DNA of 64,000 nt from Isoetes taiwanensis (lineage: Eukaryota > Streptophyta > Lycopodiopsida > Isoetales > Isoetaceae): contig JAJEKV010000249.1 in assembly GCA_021234155.1 (NCBI GenBank), positions 124,001 to 188,000 on the forward strand, in the 5' to 3' direction. Of this stretch, positions 33,680-45,616 are shown one piece after another. The notes beneath the pieces are model-generated. The model worked only from the letters and a program-made list of their open reading frames with translations, was not told the DNA's origin and did no database searches. Within the stretch, counting starts at the first letter, position 1, and the number at the start of each line of letters is the position of its first letter. The translations under genes and the position numbers were made by a program.

Positions 33680-36237
33680 CAAGCGGGAACTATAGGCCCT
33701 CTCAGGAAATCCTTTGGTTAAAGTGGTGGAGGTTAATCACCAACAACACCTGAATTCAATTGCAAATTTGGTCTCTTGCTCGGTATTGGTGTATTACACT
33801 GGTTTCTTACATACTAAAAGAGTCGGTAGCTAATTGCAAGCTCACTTTAAGCGGTTGGGAATTCTAGCATTTCAGTCATTAAAATTCATCGGCAATAATT
33901 TCGTTCTTATTATGTTTGATGTGGCATCCTTAGTGGATCTCGTGAGGTGAGTTACCTATTTTATCAATGCTATACTCCCATTGTCAGCCTTTAAGACCCC
34001 TTGCTGATTTCAAACTCTAGACCTCACAATAGCTATGTTGCTTCCTAATTTCATGATGGCAATGGCCAATGGGCTTGGCTTGCACATTTCACACTCAACT
34101 ATTCGCGCACCCCAGATTTTTGTTGCCCTATCTACAAAGACGACTTCGGTAACAGTCAAAAGTTATGATTGGTACTTCCAGTTCCCCCTCAGGCTGCTAA
34201 ACGGTTCTGAAATTAGGAGAACATTTTTTGAGTTGCATGTTTTTTGTGGTTCAGTTTCGAAGCATATGTCCCCATCAATGGGGAAGACTTCGAAGCAGAT
34301 GGCTCCATTCGATGGTTCCACCTATTCCTAAGTACTAGCTCAGACTCAGGACCGAAAGCACATCCTGGCTTTCATATGTGGTCAGGTCATTTTGCAACAA
34401 GGTGACACCGGCCAGGTAGAGGCCTCAGGTATAGTACTCCCTAAGTTGCAACATATTCAACATCTTTGGGAAGCAGTCAAAGCAATATCAGCCGACATAT
34501 TCACACTTAAGTCAGAGTACACTCTATCGATGCATTCTTTCAATTCAAGCTGGGCTGAATCTCTGGAAGGGACGAAACTGGATAAGGTAGTTAGGGTGGA
34601 GTCTTGGGCTGATGAGGCTGACACTTGTGTCGTATGAGTCAGATCAAGGACCTGCATCTTCAAGCTGATGCAAGGAAGAAGAAATAGAGGAAGAATCACT
34701 CTTCTCACTAGTGCATATCGATAAGATGATAGTAAGTTGGAATGTCCGCTGGATTTGTTCATCCTCAAGTTTACGCTAGCCATTCAAAAATTTGACCCAG
34801 ACATCCACTGTCTTCAGAAGCATAAGTGTCACAAAGAAGATACCCATACTCTATTGGATATGGTTTGGTCCCTAGTCTGCTGCAGTCGTGTCCACTTCAG
34901 GTACTTCTAAAGGTGGCTCTGCCATAGCTTGGAAGATGCAGTCCAGGTGACATTTACTATGGCTGATCGATGGGGTCGTTTGGTTATTGTTAAATGGTTG
35001 AAAGACGGACAATAATGGATATCGTGAATATCTATGCCCATAATAATGCGCAACAAAGAGGATCACTTTGGGCTTCCATGAGGAATAAGGTCAGATCTTT
35101 GGGTGCGGGGGTGATTTGGCTATTGGGCAGGTGATTTCAATATGGTTGAGATGACTCAGGATAGGTGTGGCAGAGGTTCAGAAGTGGTACAAGGTTTCGA
35201 ACACGAACAATGGTTACACTTCCTAGACAGTTTACATCTGACAAAATCACCTGACAATTGAACTTTCACATTGTGCAATCGGTAGACAGATTCTGATCGT
35301 GGATATGCTAGACATGACAGATGCTATGTGAGTATCCTGGTGTTGGATCTCGCACCCCAGCTCATGCGGCAAAATACCGTACCCACTGCAATTTTTTATC
35401 ATGCTTCAGAAGTTGTATTTGCGAGTCCTCTTTCTATCAAACCCAGAAGAACAATATTTAAGTTAAACACCAAATTCCTGACAGAATTACCGACAGATTT
35501 GGTTTGGGATTCTTTACAAAGACTCCAAAATGGCAGCCATGATCAAAGCCCTGACCGCTATCAAAGCATTTGCAAAGTCATGGGATAGGCAAAAGGCTCA
35601 ACAAGAATGCGCATCATTGCAGGCACTGTATCAAGAACTTGATAATCTTAGGCTTCAGCCAAATGATGGCGTATGGGAGAATGAGATCTTGTCACATGGC
35701 TCAGAGAAAGTGACACTAATTCCAGGATGTTAGGCGGGTCGCCAAAGTAATATGCAGCGACTATGAAGTTATTAAAATTGCCAAAAGACCAAATTCTTCA
35801 AGATCCTACCTTCTCCAAGAGAAGGTATACTAGTACAGTGATGTCACGAAAGAATTGTCCTCAGCAAGATCTCATGTAAGGTATCGGAAGATAAGAGGCA
35901 AGAGTTCCAATTGCTGCTCACTAAGCAGGAACTCGAAGAGGCATGTCGTGCAATGGCGCCACATAAATGCTCTGATTTGGACGGGATTCCTGTAGAATTT
36001 TTCCAGAAGTATTGGGAATTGCTAGGAGACTAAGTGCGACAGACATATGAGGATTTGCTATAGGCTCAGGCGTTCAATTTAAAACTTAATACTGTATCAT
36101 TTATTCTTAAAGTGATCCATCTCTAATTGGTGGCTTGTCACATTACTACCCTCTATATATAAGATAATCGTTAAATCTCTATCTTTGAGACTTTAAGTTG
36201 TGATGATGGACTATCAATACCATGCAATCTGGCTTCA

Positions 36238-36673
36238 TCCCAAGGAGATATGTCCTTCATTATGTCGCTACTACATTTGAAGGTATTCACTGTGCATGCA
36301 GAACATGCCAGAGGATAGTCTATTTAAATTTAAATTATGCAAAAGCTTACAATAGCTCTGTTGGTGACTTCTTGAAGAGGATTGGCCCTTGGATGTGGAG
36401 AAAGTTTTATGGCGATGGTTATGGAACTCCTCGCATCTGCTAGAGTCACATTATTAAGGAGATATGCCCTTAATAATGTTGCTACTACATTTGGGGGTAT
36501 TCACTGTGCATGCAAAACATGCCAGAGGATAGTCTATTTGAAGTTAAATTATGCAAAATCTTACAATAATGTCTGTTGGTGACTTCTTGAAGAGGATGAT
36601 GCTGGCCCTAGGATGTGAAGAAAGTTTTATGGTGATGGTTATGGAACTCCTCACATCCGCTAGAGTCACAGTC
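36238..36673 (+). repeat. ~218-bp tandem duplication inside LINE RT
   Basis: The segment from AAGGAGATATG at about 36240 to CTAGAGTCACA is repeated immediately after, with scattered differences. It doubles the RT block around VATTFEGIHCACRTCQRIVY. Confidence 0.85.
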
Positions 36674-36765
36674 CTCTATCATGGCGAGTCCTCCCCGATC
36701 TTCAGTGTTGGCCATAGTATTCGTCAGGGTTGTCCACTGGCACCTTATTTATTCATCATTAATGC

Positions 36766-37318
36766 CATTAGGGTTTTTTTGAGATTAAAAAAGGGCCTTC
36801 AAAACATGCCAACTAAGCCAAACGAAGATAAATGAACTGGTTCAATCAGAAATCGAGCTGGCGAGGTCGGTCGGCTTCTTCTTTTTATAACTAACTCACT
36901 GGATCACATTTTCTAGCATAACTCTTGATAGAAAAGTCCAAATGAGCTCTCGTTTAGTGCAATAGATAGATCTCGTTGAGATCTTTCCAACCTTAGGTGC
37001 TTTGCACATATTTTAACCACTTATGATTGTCAAAACTCCAAAAAATATGGTTTTTACCATTTTTTACTATCCTACGGGGTTAAAAGATATGCAAAACCAC
37101 CCAAGGTTGGAAAGATCTCAATGAGATCTATCTATTGCACCAAACAAGAGCTCATTTGGACTTTTCTATGAACACTTATGCTAGAAAATGTGATCCAGTG
37201 AGTTAGTTATAACTGTTTTGCTGACTGGATTACCAGTTCTGTTTTCTGATTGGTAGTTCATATAGCTTAGTCAGCAGTTCTTAGAAGGCCCTTTTATGAT
37301 CTCAAAAAATCCCTAATG
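36766..37318. mobile_element. Foldback MITE, ~550 bp
   Basis: Ends CATTAGGG/CCCTAATG. Nearly the whole element is two long inverted arms of about 240 bp (for example GAGATCTTTCCAACCTT at 36987 against AAGGTTGGAAAGATCTC at 37104), separated by a short A+T-rich loop containing AAAATATGGTTTTTACCATTT. Inserted in the LINE RT between FIINA and the next block. A target duplication is not obvious. Confidence 0.85.
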
Positions 37319-39384
37319 AGAAGCACTTTCTCAATTCCTGATTTTTGTTGTGGATGATAGAATCATTGAGGGTTTGAGGATGAAAGATGGTTCCCATTAG
37401 ATTGAAAATCAGTATCAAATAATTCCTTCCTCTTTTTGCAAGCTGCTGGATATATTTTCTATTGCCTCGGGATGTCTTATGAATTGGACAAGGTGCTTAC
37501 CTCTGTGGCCCTCACCCGAACCATTGCCTCCCATTTTGTCGAACTTTCTCTGGCAAATGCAGCTTCAACATACATGCTCCAAACTATTGATATCCCATTT
37601 GGCATTGATATCTCTGCCAATAGTATGTGGAAAGATATATTGGTCAGGTTGTGCCGACATCTTAATTGGTGGAATAAGCTCTCAGTGGCCGGTCGAATTA
37701 CAGTGGCAAAGTCAGTGCTATACTCCACGCATATTTACATTGCTTCAATGATCCTCACGCCAAAGAGCAAGATGCAAGAAATTTCAACTTTTGTCCGTAA
37801 TTTCATTTGGGGCAGTAATGAGGAAGACGCAGTGGTTAAAGTTGCTTGGCGGAAGTGCGTACGTCCAAAATCCACAAGAGGACTTGGCATCTTAGACGTC
37901 TCCCTTCAAAGCAAGGTTCTCATCTCCAAGTTAATTTGAAAAATTATTCGAAATGAACTTGATTCTCTGGATGATCCTGTTTCACCAGTCTTTATATCAC
38001 TCAGTGGTGTTTCATAAGCCGACAATTCTTGTGCAACTACCTTAGGGGTAGTATCCGTTGACATTAGGCCATGTGCCCATGCCTCCCCATTCTTAAAAGG
38101 CCTATTGGCAGCATGGGAGCAGGCCCGTTGTTTAGATCGATGTTACGGCTACATTCAGTTGACATCACCACCATGATGGATTCCGCTAGCTGAAAGCACG
38201 TTGCCTCCCATACTGGCCTCGTATATTGATCCCCAGATCTAGCGCAAGAGGACACAACATGGGTGTGCTCTGTGGAAGACTGGTATTTCAATGGTCAGCT
38301 GGTGCCGTGGCAAGTTTTTCGTGATAGATTTTGACTTAAGGAACCTGATATGCTAATCTGGGTCTGAGCGACTCATAATCTCCCTCTTCACCCCCCACAC
38401 GACACAGGACTTGTATGGCGATGTACCCCGCTCCATCCAACTTTCTTACGTCGTGTTATGAGCTTTTGGCAATTCAAGATGAGTTGTCTCTCGCAGACGA
38501 ATAGGCTTTACAAGTCCCAGGAGATGATTGGCGTCATATGTGGAAGTGGGTATGGAATTCAATTTTGCTTTCCAAAAGGGTTAACACTTGGGTTCACAGA
38601 ATAAAGCCTTTCGTCAGTGGCTTATGTCCAATGTGTGGTGTTATGCCTTGAGACCCTGGAGCACTACTTGTTTCCTTGCATAGAGATTCAACCCATATGG
38701 AACTAGATTCAAGGATTATTCCACTACATTGCACAGTCAAGAATTTCATCTGGGCACATATCCTATTGGGTGGCCACGTGCAAAGAAGTTACTCTTTCAC
38801 CTTTGTAAGGCATGGCTATTATGGCTCATCTGGAAGAGGCAGCAAATGAAGGTCTTCTGAAATGCAGAGGTGCAACACAGTACTCTGATTCCTCAGTTGA
38901 GGTACAAGCTGTTATCCTTAAAAAAAAAGAAAAAGAAAAGAAATGGTAACGTATTCTTCAAAAAACAAACACCTATATTGATTCCTATTTTGAACCATAG
39001 GATTATGCCCAATCATTTCGTTGCACTATTCGAATATAAATTGCATTGTTAACAATATTGCAGAGGTAGTCTTTAATAGTATACCTACTCAAAATGTGGT
39101 AAACAAGAATATTAATTGTAAAAGGATGTTGTACAGCCAAATAATATTCGAGTTATCAATAGCCTAAATGCATTTCATCTATGGCAGCTTTCACGTATGA
39201 GAAGTGGGTTCATGTAGATCTTGTACAAAAAAGAAACAGGCTAGATATAATCTTGATGCCCCTCTAGACATGTGTGTTTGGATGTGGATGCTTAGAAGAT
39301 GCATGTGACAAATTGGATAGTATATAACACCAAGATTTCATCTCACAAAACAGCCACAGGCTATGTATAGTAAAGGGCACCCTG

Positions 39385-39470
39385 GAATAGAATAATAATA
39401 ATAATAATAGAACAATCATTACTACTAGGATTAAAAGACCCCGGCCTCGAAAGGAAGTACTTAATATCAG
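39385..39470 (-). repeat. LINE 3'-region fragment with (AAT)n
   Basis: AATAATAATAATAATAATAG followed by AACAATCATTACTACTAGGA and TTAAAAGACCCCGGCCTCG. This matches 60945-60985, inside the 3' region of the 60.9-kb LINE, but lacks the terminal stem-loop. Confidence 0.55.
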
Positions 39471-39589
39471 AGGAGAAATGAAACTAGAGACATCTCTAGA
39501 AAGGGCAAGAGGGTTGTAAAAGAGCGAGAGCACATCCCCACAACTTGGTTTGTCATGTTATGGAAAATGGATTCTTTCATTCTGTAGGG

Positions 39590-39945
39590 TGCATACCATT
39601 CCCATTACGATGGCTTAGGGCAAATGAGAATTCAACTACAAGACAAACATCAATTGCTATATGGCAAAACATGGTCGCTAGAAGACAAACCCAAGGTCGA
39701 ACTTGGGCAATTCGGAAGTTGTAGAGGACTTTTGAAGAAATGGAAGGTGCTTTTGCCGCAGGCAAAAAAAAAATTGTCTCTACTTACTTGCCACAAAGCA
39801 AAGGCAAGGCTTCAGAACTCCCTAAAGGCCTGAATCTCTTAAATGCCACTCCATTTCCTTATAGAAGGCAAAGCATCAATCTGATCAATGGATGCAACCC
39901 AAGACGGATGGACACGGTGCCACATTCACACACATTGTTTTAAGA
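39590..39945 (+). other. Unidentified coding-like segment, one frameshift
   Basis: A plus-strand frame at about 39600-39770 (QLQDKHQLLYGKTWSLEDKP, CRGLLKKWKV) continues, after a shift in a run of A near 39766, as KIVSTYLPQSKGKASELPKG to LINGCNPRRMDT. Lysine-rich, no recognised family. Confidence 0.25.
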
Positions 39946-40105
39946 CCCTTCCATTCTAATTCCCCAAGAAGGATGGACACAATGCCCATTGTTTTAAGAC
40001 CCTTCCATTCTAATTCCCTAAGAAGGATTCTAATTCCCTAAGAAGGATGGACACGATGCCACATTCACACACATTGTTTTAAGACCCTTCCATTCTAATT
40101 CCTTG
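39900..40105 (+). repeat. Tandem repeats around TTTTAAGACCCTTCCATTC
   Basis: AAGACGGATGGACACGGTGC or AAGAAGGATGGACAC alternates with CATTGTTTTAAGACCCTTCC three times, with unit lengths varying between about 60 and 95 bp. Confidence 0.8.
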
Positions 40106-40681
40106 AACTGTCGCATTGCCTATTCCCACTCTTAATTATCCGAAACTCGAGGCCATGTCATTGTATTTGTATTTTTTGGTTCATATATGACTCCACTTAC
40201 CATATTCCACATCGAGGCCATGCCATTAATGTTTATTGGGAGAAATCTAGGATGGACAAACAAGAACTCATGTTGCTATATGTGCTAAACTAAAAAGTTT
40301 GGTCAAAATCGTTGTATATTGTACGAATGTGATGCAGAAAATGACAAACCTCTAACAAATGTTTTGCCAAGCTAGCATTGTTTATGCTAAAACCCTCATG
40401 GTAGTTAGTGCCCTCCAAAGGGTTCAAGTGTCTTCTCCATTCGGTCGACCTTCAAATCCATTTTTGTTAGTTCAATGAGCCATTGAATCACGTGGACAAT
40501 GCCGTCCCAAGTCTTACGCCCAGAAAACCAGCATACCATATTTTTTAGCACCAAACCACAGTTCTTTCATGAAGTAATTTATACAGTTTGGCATCAAAAA
40601 CAAAGAACAAAATTGCAAGTTGGAGAATAGTACATAAACTACAGCTAAATATCTTGCCGAGCTTCATCTTGCATATAATAT

Positions 40682-42790
40682 TCACGAACAAGTAACCAAC
40701 CAACCCTCATCTAGTATGCCTTTTAGCCCCTTGATTATCAAATCCACTTCTGCATTCCCTTCTTTTGGAAAAGTTGTAGTTGAAAAGCACCATTCGTTCT
40801 TCACTTTCTGGCAAAAAAGATAAAACAGAGAGCTAAATTAACTTGCTGCAGAGAATCTAAAAATCTTAAATTTCATGAAAGTGAACACAAGTTACTACCA
40901 TCCTTAACATGTCATAAGAGCCATATTTGAGAATTGATTGACACTTTCCTAGAAATCTGCTTTTAGGACATATTCAGATTAGACAATCTGCAAACCTCAA
41001 ATGACTGCGGCCATTGAGAAACTTTCGCTTTGATCTCATACATTAATCTTCTTGTATTTGCTTGAAAGTCGTAACGGTTTACAGAACGGAACTTCCACTG
41101 TTTTCCAGCATCATCCATGACAGTGTCTTTTCTATGCCATAAACCAGTTAATTCAAAATGTTCAGAACTCTTTGTACATCCCATTAGCCAATCCAAATCC
41201 AACCCATCTTCTTTCACATTCTTCTTGATCACTGCGTCATGGACAAGCCTATGAAAAGCATTAAGCTCTTCCTCCTGCAAACACATGTCGTAGATTAACA
41301 TGTAGAGAAGGTACATTAAAGATAGAAAAAGTATATCAAGTCGATGGTTTAGTACAGTTAAGTTTTGCACAGGGATTCTTGTGACTAACATCACACGCAT
41401 GTCTAGTCCATGACCAACACGACAAACATCAGCTGTGAAATGACGCAACGGTTGTGGTCTAATCTGAAGGAGAAACAAGCCAAATATAAGTGGACCATGA
41501 CATCACCTCAACATGGCAAAGTAAATTTTGTTACCAACCAAGATAAATTCAAATAAGTTAGAGAAATCGTTTCACATTGAGCAAATAAAAAAATTCATGC
41601 TATTCTGCAGACACAATGAAAGGATAAACATTACTCTTTTGAGTATCAATTTTGAGCCATCTGCATCTTTGCGTTCACATATTAACTTCAGCCTGCGCTT
41701 GTCCCTGTTCAATTCATTTCTACGTTCAACCTGGGGAAACACTAGGGTCAGGAATGACATTCGTCATTTAGAACTGATTAAAATATCAATGATGTTGGAG
41801 GCGGGTACGAGGAGATACCAAAAGAACAAAGCTTTCTCTGTTAGTAACTTCATCATTCTTTTCCAAATAAATCTGTTTAAGATCCTCAAATTTGCCCACG
41901 TCGAGGCCATTATCAAATGTATGCTTAAGATCAAATCTCTTCTCCTCAAGCTCAAGATCATCTGGACTTATGGTGCAGTGAAATGGAGGCCTTTGCCTGA
42001 ATGAAAATACTGTATGAGATAGTGTGCATGTGCAATATTGAAAAATGGGAACTGTGAAGTGAAACAAGCAGCAAGGAAGTAAGTTACCTGCCATGAAGTA
42101 TTATTTTTCCAAACTTGACGCTAAGAGTTGGTATTCCATTTTCCACCCTTCCTTGTTGCCAAATTGCCTCATACAGCTTGGGATACATTCTATCCAGGAT
42201 ATTTCGCGGGAAAATGTTACAGGCATCTATTACGTTTAGTTGCTTCTTTTCATCTGAAAAACTCGAAATGCCATTACAAAAACTAGGTCAAATCACAATA
42301 ATGAAATTTATGAACCCAATAACGTAAGAGTTTCTATAAGACGAAAGAGAGGATCAGCGAAGGTAGGTTTAAACTTACGAGTTTCAGGACCATGGATTCG
42401 CAGGGTATAAAGTAAAAGCCCAGTGGCATTTTGCAGATGGGAAAAGGTGGCGCCAGTAAAAGGGACCAACTCTAGTATAGATCCAGTTTCGGCTGACACA
42501 TACAAGAGGCCAATGTGTGAAGCAGATCTTATAATATTGGGATGGTGGGGATGGGGATGGGGATGGGCTCTAAGATTAGGAGGAGGAGGAGGACGCCTGT
42601 GTGGAACATAGCCTATTTTGCATGTTGGAGCTTCTGCATTGCTTGTGGAATCAGGTATTGCTTCTGAAGCGGATTTTATATCGACATGAGGCCTAAGATT
42701 AAGACGCACATCGCCTATGCTTTTGTCTGTTGGAGCTGCTAGGCCTGTTGCCGGAGTTTGAAGACGTTTATGTGGAGGAATGTAAGACAT
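40682..42790 (-). CDS. Intact 7-exon gene, YIPPHKR (DUF7903-like) protein, 444 aa
   Basis: Exons: 42790-42379, 42253-42088, 41996-41849, 41730-41635, 41463-41356, 41274-40996, 40807-40682. They total 1335 nt = 444 codons plus stop, with GT donors and AG acceptors and phases 1, 2, 0, 0, 0, 0. The start at 42790 gives MSYIPPHKR; the frame is open a further 24 codons upstream, but plant relatives begin at this motif. Order: YIPPHKR N-terminus; proline/histidine-rich linker (PHRRPPPPP, HPHPHPHH) at ~65-85; a segment with HVEIQ-free beta-rich text around residues 85-140; FPRNILDRMYPKLYEAIWQQ; FDLKHTFDNGLDVGKFEDLK; QPLRHFTADVCRVGHGLDMR at ~305; WLMGCTKSSEHFELTGLWHR; VNRYDFQANTRRLMYEI. The last blocks resemble, from memory, plant uncharacterised DUF7903 proteins. 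Function unknown. No signal peptide or membrane segment. It is the only gene here without a visible lesion. Confidence 0.85.
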
Positions 42791-43023
42791 ACTTGTTCCG
42801 CTTTGCTTGCTCAAAGCTAACATCGATTTATTTACGATCCAAACACTATTTATGAGCTTCACCCGCCATCTTTATTCTCACCGCCGGAATACTTCAAAAT
42901 GTGTACGTACCTTTGGCTCTTACAGAATTTCGATAAGTGTGTCCGAGAAAAGACCAGGCAGGCCGCTGGCCGCGTCTCAATTTCAAATTCAAATTTTTAA
43001 CGAACCAAGGCCTCGTTGGGGTG

Positions 43024-43170
43024 AGTGAGGTACTAGGGAAACTACGGTTCGAGAAAATTCCACGAGGGAATTTCCCGAGGCGGCGGGAAGCGGTGAAGCC
43101 GCGCCGCCGCCAGTCGGGCGAGCGCCGAGAGAATATTCCCGAGGGAATCTTCGAGATAAGTGGTTTCCCT
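43024..43170. other. GC-rich segment with short palindromes
   Basis: Upstream of the intact gene: GAGGGAATTTCCCGAGG, GCGCCGCCGCC and GAATATTCCCGAGGGAATC. It could be promoter-proximal DNA of the 42.8-kb gene or part of an element; no frame supported. Confidence 0.35.
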
Positions 43171-43172
43171 TA

Positions 43173-43663
43173 CGTAATAAACGATAGGGCGAAATTACGA
43201 ACAAGGGTAGCTATCCAGTTTTTGGCCATAGAAAGCCATATCTGCAGAAGAAAAATGCAAGATCATTTCGCATTCCATATCTGCAGAAGAAAAAGCATAA
43301 GATCATTTAAGATTCCATATCTGCAGTAAGAAAAATTAAAGAAACACCTCAAGAAACACGCCTCAAGAAACTTGCCTCAAGATTTGCCTCAGGCTATGGC
43401 CCAGTAGCTCCCTGCCCGATGTGCGTAGGCGTAATCGCTTACGACCGCATAGGGCCATACCCGACTCGGAAGGAACATGCAGGGGGAATGGCGCAACATG
43501 CGGGAATGGCCCGGGCTTTAATTTAAGAAGGGCTCCGGTTATAGGAAAAAGGGGCTCGGAAATAGGGCAAACAGGGATGTTGGCAAGGCCAGCCATGGCC
43601 GGAGACTATTATATGAAATAAAAACGTGAATTTGATAGTAATTTCGCCCTATCGTTTATTACG
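43173..43663. mobile_element. Element with perfect 26-bp inverted ends
   Basis: Positions 43173-43198 and 43638-43663 are exact inverted copies (CGTAATAAACGATAGGGCG...). The 490-bp span encodes nothing recognised and includes a GC-rich middle (43430-43590). Likely a non-autonomous TIR element about 380 bp upstream of the intact gene's start. Confidence 0.65.
43234..43330 (+). repeat. ~43-bp tandem repeat, CCATATCTGCAG
   Basis: CCATATCTGCAGAAGAAAAA recurs about every 43-46 bp, two full copies and a partial third, separated by AGATCATTT. Confidence 0.8.
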
Positions 43664-44037
43664 ATATATTTACCCTGGTTCCGGGGATCCCAGGGCTGGG
43701 AATGCCATCCTCTGGAATCCTCACCCTTCCTCAATAGAATCCATTGCCGAACCCTATTTTGGGTACCTGACACAGCCCAGGTACCTTTCAGTGCATCTGG
43801 GCCGTCTGAATCCCTGTCAAATCTTAGCTGTCTGCTGAGATCGTCTCTCGGCATCACCGTCGGAGATCCCCTCCCCCGGGATCCCCTAGCTCCGGCTGAT
43901 AACCTCATCTGGGATCGCCAGCAATTATCCCCTCCAACTGGATCCCCTGTCGTGGCTATTGTGATCCCGTCCTTCGAGAGGGCCTAGCATATTAGGCAGA
44001 CTGACAAACTGGAGACACTTAGACAAGACAAGGATTT

Positions 44038-45575
44038 CTAAATCTCTAAAGACTTAGAGAAAGAAGGAAGCATGTGCAAACAAGGAAAATTAACAAGTTC
44101 AAGTTGTTGTATATGCACTAAATGACCAAAAGAATCAGGGAGCATAGTTAGTTCATTGTTCCTTCCATTGATTTTCAAAATATGTAAATTCCTAAAGTTT
44201 TCAAATGAGGAGGAAAGACGTTGGTGTACCTGGATTGATCCTAGTCTATGCTCAAAGCCTTCAATGCACAATACTTAGATTTGGAAAGTACTGCACCAGG
44301 TTTAAACATAAGTTAGTTATTTTGACTTTTACACCGGTACTAGTTTCATGTGAGGATGATGAGATCGATCAAACCTGGAGAAGACTCATGTCGATGCAGC
44401 ATACTTCCATGACTTTAAGGCCATGCTTTTCACCTTGTGGAATGTGATATGCACCAAGAGTTAGATGCCCCATGCATAGGTACTTAATATATAGGTGCTT
44501 CTACAGTGTTTTGAAATTTCAATGGCAATTCGAATGTTTTTGGAAAGCGTATTGCACGAATTCCTTCTAATCTTTCTTGTAATACTTGAGACTAAATTCA
44601 AGTAAGAAAGTCGATTAGAAAAATAAAACATTAGAAGAATTTCAATAGGCGGATAAACGCTTGCGTCTGTGGTCAAATATTTCCAATTTTTATCCTTTGC
44701 ACGCTTATCAGCAATAGTAAAAAAGAGGTCATGGCATTCCAAAATATGTATTTTACGTCTGCCACGCCCGACGAAGTCAACCTTGGAGTAAAACATGGAC
44801 TCCACTATGAGAATTTCTAGAATATCTTCATCTCCAATACATAGAGCACAACGAGCCATGTCCATTGGTTGTCCACGCCAAAAAAGGGCAGCATCAATGA
44901 AGGCATCTTGCACATACTTGACTTGAACATCAATGCTAGGTTCTAATGCTTGGAGAACTGATTCATCCTCATCTGCAGATGATGGGGATTCTGTGGCTGT
45001 CAAGGTCCTTTCCTTTACTTTTCTCCACTCTGCTTCCTTGCGCCTCTCTAGCCTTCTAAAGTGGGTACCATATGTTATGATTGCCAGAGGAAGACCACCA
45101 CAGAGTGGGACTATTAACTCAAACAAATCTTTCTCCTTGTGCTGATCTTGAATTCTTGCGCATTGCATGAAGAGTTGTTGTGCATCTTGTTCATCCAAGA
45201 GGGTAGGCTGGAAAAGTTGATATGCACTTGCATTTGTTAGACAACAAATATCACGAAACTCCCTATAGCTACTTCATGGGAGTGGGTGGAGACCGTTAAG
45301 CAGCTAGATTCTGGAAGATGAGTATCTAGGTCTAGTGGCAACAACTCTCTTAAATGTTTCTCTTTCCACACATTATCAGGGGTTAAGCATAAAGATAAGC
45401 CTCCTTCCCTTAAGACTTAAAAGCAATCCTGCAATGAATAACAACCTTGCTCACTAGTTGTGAATGTTTCATTTCTGTTCACCAACTCCTGCAAGATCTG
45501 TGCTTGAATTTCTACCATATTGGGAGGGTTCATTCCAACCTCTACAAAAGCCTTGGTTTGCTTGTCCCTCTTTGG

Positions 45576-45616
<41 letters not shown>

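Larger units (their letters stand above)
34740..38945 (+). mobile_element. Degenerate long LINE (EN-RT-zinc), split by a MITE
   Basis: MIVSWNVR at 34727 is the classic start of the LINE apurinic endonuclease, with GDFNMVEMTQDR-like sequence at about 35125. RT begins near 35900 (ACRAMAPHKCSDLDGIPVEF). SGFIPRRYVLHYVATTFEGI at 36225 and SIRQGCPLAPYLF at about 36717 follow. The palm resumes after the MITE (FVVDDRIIEGL at about 37340). SVAGRITVAKSVLYSTHIYI and STFVRNFIWGS (37436-37939) precede a zinc region near 38530-38700 (WVHRIKPFVSGLCPMCGV). The tail is TTAAAAAAAAAGAAAAAG at 38918. Many stops and shifts. ORF1 is not clearly recognisable upstream (33.7-34.7 kb). Confidence 0.85.

Noticed and set aside
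42923-43908. Several ORFs on both strands sharing VINDRAKL or VISPYRLLR
   Set aside because: The shared peptides are just the 26-bp inverted repeat read in different frames.
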